From contig NZ_JZKH01000019.1 in NCBI RefSeq assembly GCF_000961885.1, forward strand, positions 1 through 64,000: DNA of 64,000 nt. The letters are read 5' to 3'. Numbering within the stretch: position 1 is the stretch's first letter; each line of letters opens with the position of its first letter. Position numbers and translations under genes: made by a program. Below the pieces are notes generated by a model. It was not told where the DNA came from and made no database searches. It saw nothing but the letters and a program-made list of their open reading frames with translations. This document shows, in pieces, positions 60,772 through 64,000 of this stretch. Source of the DNA: Streptomyces rubellomurinus (GTDB taxonomy: Bacteria; Actinomycetota; Actinomycetes; Streptomycetales; Streptomycetaceae).

Positions 60772-61101
60772 TCAGGCTGGGGCGGCGGCCCCCGCGAGGA
60801 TGGCGTCGAGCAGGCCCGGGAAGCGGGCGTCCAGGTCGGCGCGGCGCAGGCTGACGAAGCGGTTGCGGCCGGCGACGCGGGTGGAGGTGACGCCGGCCTC
60901 GCGCAGCACCCGCATGTGGTGGGAGACGGTCGACTTGTGCAGGTGGTCCAGTCCCAAGTCCCTTGGGGCGCAGGAGTGTTCGGCGTCGTCGGCGTAGCTG
61001 AGCAGCAGCCGCATGCGGACCGGGTCGCCGAGCGCGTGCAGGACGGTGACGAGGTCGATGTCGGCGGTGGTGGGCTGGGGGAGCCGGTCGACGGCGGTCA
61101 T
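60772..61101 (-). CDS. ArsR family transcriptional regulator
   Basis: 109 residues, all winged helix: LVTVLHALGDPVRMRLLLSY, APRDLGLDHLHKSTVSHHMR, LREAGVTSTRVAGRNRFVSL. It lacks the Cys metal-binding motif ELCVCD typical of ArsR/SmtB metal sensors, so it probably senses something else. ATG 61101. It is divergent from an MFS pump, with a short palindrome between. Confidence 0.9.
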   Translation of the reverse strand: MTAVDRLPQPTTADIDLVTVLHALGDPVRMRLLLSYADDAEHSCAPRDLGLDHLHKSTVSHHMRVLREAGVTSTRVAGRNRFVSLRRADLDARFPGLLDAILAGAAAPA

Positions 61102-61168
61102 GGTTTCGGCGCTCCGGATCTCGGGTGGCTGGCGACAGCTGGACGGGAATGGTTTGACAATCATCCAC

Positions 61169-61181
61169 CAATCCTCGATTG
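61169..61181. promoter_or_regulatory. CAATC-CTC-GATTG palindrome
   Basis: A 5-3-5 inverted repeat in the 135-bp gap between the ArsR and MFS genes, in the A+T-richest part (TTTGACAATCATCC lies just upstream). It is a probable operator of the ArsR protein controlling both genes. The same CAAT/ATTG element recurs partially at 61215-61220. Confidence 0.45.
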
Positions 61182-61236
61182 TTTGGCGAGCATCAAACCG
61201 TTGCATGTTCGTCCAACAATCCCCGGGGGGATTCCC

Positions 61237-62442
61237 GTGCCCGTACGCCTGCTCCTGCTCGCCCTCGGCACCTTCGCCGTGGGCACCGACTCGATGGTCA
61301 TCGCCGGCATCCTCGGCCCGGTCTCCACCGACCTCGGGGTGTCGGTCGGCGTCGCCGGCCAGTTGGTCACCGTCTTCGCGCTCGGCTACGCCCTGCTCGC
61401 CCCGCCGCTGGCCGCCGCCACCGCCCGCTGGCCGCGCCGGACCCTGCTGCTGACCGCCCTCGCCGTCTTCAGCGCCGCCAACGCGCTGAGCGCCCTCGCC
61501 CCGACCTACCCGCTGCTGCTCGCCACCCGGGTCCTCGCCGCCGCCGGCGCCGCCCTGTACACGCCGACCGCCAACGCGGTGGCCACCACCCTGGTCGCCC
61601 CCGAGCGGCGCGGCCGGGCGCTCGCCACCGTGCTCGGCGGCATGACGGTCGCCACCGCCCTCGGCGTGCCGCTGGGCACCTGGGTCGGACGCACCGACTG
61701 GCGGCTGACGATGTGGCTGGTCACCGCGCTCGGCCTGGCCGCGTTCGCCGGACTCGCCGTCCTGCTGCGCGACCTGCCCGCCCCCGCCGCCGCCCCCACC
61801 CTGAAGGCCCGCCTCGCCCCGCTCGGCCGGCGCCAGGTGCTCGGCGCGGCCGCCACCACCCTGGTCTTCTTCCTCGCCTTCCAGTGCGTCTACATCTACC
61901 TGGCCACCGCCGTCGCGCCCGCCACCGGCGGTGACGCCGACCGGCTGAGCCTGATCCTGTTCACCACCGGCGTGATGTCGGTCCTCGGCAGCTGGCTCGG
62001 CGGCCGCCTGGTCGACCGCCTCGGCGTGCGCACCGTGCTGTTCGTCGGCTCGACGGTGGCCGCGGCCGCCTTCGCCGCCCTGCCCTGGCTGGGCCGCAGC
62101 ATGGCCGGCTCGCTGGTGTACGCGATGGTGGTGCCGCTGGCCGGCTGGGCGGTGTCGATCGCCCTGCCGCACCGGCTGGCCTCGATCGACCCGGCGAACG
62201 CGCCGCTGCTGATCTCGCTGAACAGCAGCGCGCTCTACCTGGGCACGGCGGCCGGGGGAGCGGCGGGCTCGGCGGCGATGGCGGTGCTGGGCACCCGGTG
62301 GTTCCCGCTGGCGGCGGCGGTGCTGGCGCTCGTCGCCTGCGCGACGGCCGCGGCCACCACCCGCGACCGGCGCGCGGCCGCCGTAGCCCCTGCCGCCCCG
62401 GCTCCGGCCACTGCCCAGGCTCCGGCCACCGCCCGGGTCTGA
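61237..62442 (+). CDS. MFS transporter (DHA1-type efflux)
   Basis: 401 residues with about 12 membrane helices: RLLLLALGTFAVGTDSMVIA, AATARWPRRTLLLTAL (motif A-like) and TVATALGVPLGTWVGRTDWR (antiporter motif C). A Pro/Ala-rich tail closes the protein. GTG 61237 with a G-run upstream. Likely a drug or metabolite exporter de-repressed by the ArsR partner. Confidence 0.92.
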   Translation: MPVRLLLLALGTFAVGTDSMVIAGILGPVSTDLGVSVGVAGQLVTVFALGYALLAPPLAAATARWPRRTLLLTALAVFSAANALSALAPTYPLLLATRVLAAAGAALYTPTANAVATTLVAPERRGRALATVLGGMTVATALGVPLGTWVGRTDWRLTMWLVTALGLAAFAGLAVLLRDLPAPAAAPTLKARLAPLGRRQVLGAAATTLVFFLAFQCVYIYLATAVAPATGGDADRLSLILFTTGVMSVLGSWLGGRLVDRLGVRTVLFVGSTVAAAAFAALPWLGRSMAGSLVYAMVVPLAGWAVSIALPHRLASIDPANAPLLISLNSSALYLGTAAGGAAGSAAMAVLGTRWFPLAAAVLALVACATAAATTRDRRAAAVAPAAPAPATAQAPATARV

Positions 62443-62530
62443 CGCCCCACGGGCTCTGCTCCCGCGCCGTGGTGAGCGCCCGTCAGGTCGGTCATGCGCA
62501 CCCGAACGTCGTCGCCGCAGGCATAGGCTG

Positions 62531-62555
62531 CCGGTGTTGCCGAACGCAACACCGG
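62531..62555. promoter_or_regulatory. perfect 10-5-10 palindrome CCGGTGTTGC-CGAAC-GCAACACCGG
   Basis: A 25-bp element 42 bp upstream of the CoA-transferase start. A TAGGCT (-10-like) sequence lies just before it (about 62524-62529), so a bound protein would block transcription. It could also be the terminator of the MFS gene, but its distance (89 bp) and symmetry favour an operator. Confidence 0.55.
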
Positions 62556-62597
62556 CTCCACCTCGACCACTTCGTCACGAAGCAAAGGCTGGATCCC

Positions 62598-64000
62598 ATG
62601 AGCGTCGACGAACCCACCGAACTCACCGAGCGCGTCCGGAAGGCCGTCGCCGACCCGCTGACCCGGGACGACGGCTTCGACATCCACCAGGCCCTGCGCG
62701 AGGTCCTCGCCCCGGCCGGCCTGCGCCCCGAGGACAGCGGCGGGACGGTCACCTTCCTCGGCAGCGACCCGATCGTCCCGAGCATCATGCGCCTCGGCGG
62801 CGCCGCCGCGCTCGGCATCACGGCCAAGTCCGTCGCCCTCGCCGCGCTCTGGCGCCACCGCACCGGCGAGGGCCAGGACGTCACGATGGACCTGCGCAAG
62901 GCCCCGCACCGGCTGTGCCCCTTCTACGACCGGACGTGGGAGCTGCTGAACGGCCACCCCGGCGGCATGCCCTCCGATCCGGACAGCCCGCTGGGCTTCG
63001 AGTTCTACCGGGCGCGCGACGGCCGCTGGATGATGCCGCTCAACCCGTACCCGAAGATCAGGAACGCTGCCTACCGGCTGCTCCGCACCTGGCCGGAGAA
63101 GCAGGCCGTCGCCGACGCCGTCGCCCAGTGGGACGCCGCCGACCTGGAGCGGGCCGGCGCCGAACTCGGCGTCGTCATGCCGATGTTGCGCACCACCGAG
63201 GACTTCCTGCGCGAGCCCGCGTACGAGTTCCTCGCCCGGGACCCGCTGATCAGGATCGAGAAGATCGGCGACAGCGAGCCCGAACCCCTGCCCGCCGGCG
63301 TTGCTCAGCCGCTCTCGGGCATCCGTGCGCTCGGCATGGGCCACGTCATCGCGGGCGCCGGCATCGGCCGCGACCTCGCGTACCACGGCGCGGACGTGCT
63401 GAACCTCTGGCGGCCCGACGAACTGGAGCTCGACGTCGCCTACAACTCCGCCAACGTGGGCGTCCGTTCCAGCACCGTCGACCCCTACGGCCCCGAAGGG
63501 CGGGCGAGGATCCGCGAACTGCTGCGCGGCGCCGACGTGTTCTACGCCAACCGCCGCCCCGGCTACCTGGAGAGGATCGGCCTGAGCGCGGAGCAGGCCG
63601 CCGCCGTGCGCCCCGGCATCGTCCACGTCCGGCTCTCGCTCGCCGGCGAGAGCGGCCCGTGGGCCGGGCGGGTCGGCTTCGACCAGGTCGCCGGTGCGCT
63701 CACCGGCATCATGCTGATGGAGGGCCCGGACGGCGTCGCGGCCGGACCGACCAGCACCCCCGCCATGCCCCACATCGGCGTCGTCAACGACTACCTGCTG
63801 TCCTGGCTCGCCACCACCGGCGCCGTCGCCGCGCTCCTGCGCCGGGCCACCGAGGGCGGCAGCTACCGCGTCACCCTCAACCTCACCCGGGTCGCGGTCT
63901 GGATCCTCAGCCTCGGCGTCTTCGACCGCGACTACGCCCACGCGACCGCCCTCGCCCGCGACCCCGAATCCCCGCACGCCTACCTCGACCCGGACACCTT
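62598..64000 (+). CDS. CoA-transferase family III (CaiB/BaiF-like), partial at the right edge
   Basis: The frame opens at ATG 62598 (AAAGG upstream) and runs off the window after 467 codons. Visible: VTFLGSDPIVPSIMRLGGAA, TGEGQDVTMDLRKAPHRL, a C-terminal half with GIRALGMGHVIAGAGIGRDL, VDPYGPEGRARIRELLRGAD, FYANRRPGYLERIGLS and VHVRLSLAGESGPWAGRVGF. The arrangement fits a family III CoA transferase with a duplicated/extended N-terminal domain. The catalytic Asp usually found in the D-x-x-x-P-x-R region is not obvious (VDPYG may be its neighbourhood). Likely acyl-CoA transfer in a catabolic pathway. Confidence 0.8.
   Translation, partial: MSVDEPTELTERVRKAVADPLTRDDGFDIHQALREVLAPAGLRPEDSGGTVTFLGSDPIVPSIMRLGGAAALGITAKSVALAALWRHRTGEGQDVTMDLRKAPHRLCPFYDRTWELLNGHPGGMPSDPDSPLGFEFYRARDGRWMMPLNPYPKIRNAAYRLLRTWPEKQAVADAVAQWDAADLERAGAELGVVMPMLRTTEDFLREPAYEFLARDPLIRIEKIGDSEPEPLPAGVAQPLSGIRALGMGHVIAGAGIGRDLAYHGADVLNLWRPDELELDVAYNSANVGVRSSTVDPYGPEGRARIRELLRGADVFYANRRPGYLERIGLSAEQAAAVRPGIVHVRLSLAGESGPWAGRVGFDQVAGALTGIMLMEGPDGVAAGPTSTPAMPHIGVVNDYLLSWLATTGAVAALLRRATEGGSYRVTLNLTRVAVWILSLGVFDRDYAHATALARDPESPHAYLDPDT

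Noticed and set aside
1..64000. tRNA or rRNA genes and phage attachment sites
   Set aside because: No cloverleaf-like tRNA sequence or rRNA signature was noticed on either strand, and no direct-repeat attachment pair around the recombinase could be identified by eye.

Overview
The window looks like chromosomal DNA from a streptomycete (Streptomyces or Kitasatospora). Base composition is very G+C-rich with strong third-position bias, GTG starts are frequent, and several gene sets are typical of the family: an XRE/DUF397 pair, an hsp18 gene with a RheA-like repressor, a RamC-type lanthipeptide cluster, and HATPase anti-sigma-like proteins. No rRNA, tRNA or CRISPR array was seen.

Layout. 0.1-2.3 kb: a membrane polysaccharide deacetylase/glycosyltransferase fusion. 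2.3-6.1 kb: a tight leftward four-gene operon (SDR, PrnB-like heme protein, ATP-grasp ligase, SnoaL-like protein) that looks like a small unassigned biosynthetic cluster. 6.2-8.7 kb: an aminotransferase coupled to a YheO-type regulator, divergent from a GNAT gene, with twin palindromes between them. 8.7-10.5 kb: a secreted sialidase-like beta-propeller. 11.0-15.5 kb: a candidate new RiPP operon with a 34-residue acidic peptide, an HExxH peptide beta-hydroxylase, a stand-alone YcaO, a methyltransferase split by an in-frame amber codon, and two membrane proteins. 15.5-23 kb: regulators, the hsp18/rheA pair, DUF2267 twins and a PBP4-type carboxypeptidase.

23-32 kb is an accessory zone with lower G+C in places. 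It holds several gene remnants (methyltransferase, hydroxymethylbilane synthase tail, frameshifted TPR regulator), a Tn554-like tyrosine recombinase with its DUF6262 partner, an intact paralogue of the broken regulator, and a second RiPP candidate: a 52-residue peptide followed by an asparagine-synthetase/lasso-cyclase-like enzyme, with a GNAT convergent to it. 32-41 kb: an SseB-like protein, a methyltransferase, a family of tandem non-secretory proteins sharing a roughly 100-residue domain, and UDP-GlcNAc 2-epimerase and glycosyltransferase genes. 41-47.8 kb: aldo/keto reductases with an MFS pump, an SDR, a secreted lipase-like hydrolase and a nucleotide-kinase-like protein.

47.8-54.7 kb is a complete class III lanthipeptide cluster (LanKC, a 41-residue precursor with two SxxSxxxC motifs, two half-ABC exporters). 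Divergent from it are a cytosolic-looking metzincin and a HEAT-like partner. 57-64 kb holds a Gfo/Idh/MocA oxidoreductase and UPF0303-like protein divergent from a ROK regulator, a GNAT, an ArsR/MFS divergent pair, and a CoA-transferase running off the right edge.

The most notable material is the number of peptide-maturation systems in 64 kb: one recognisable (class III lanthipeptide) and two that match no characterised cluster known to me. All assignments come from reading the sequence; no database search was run.
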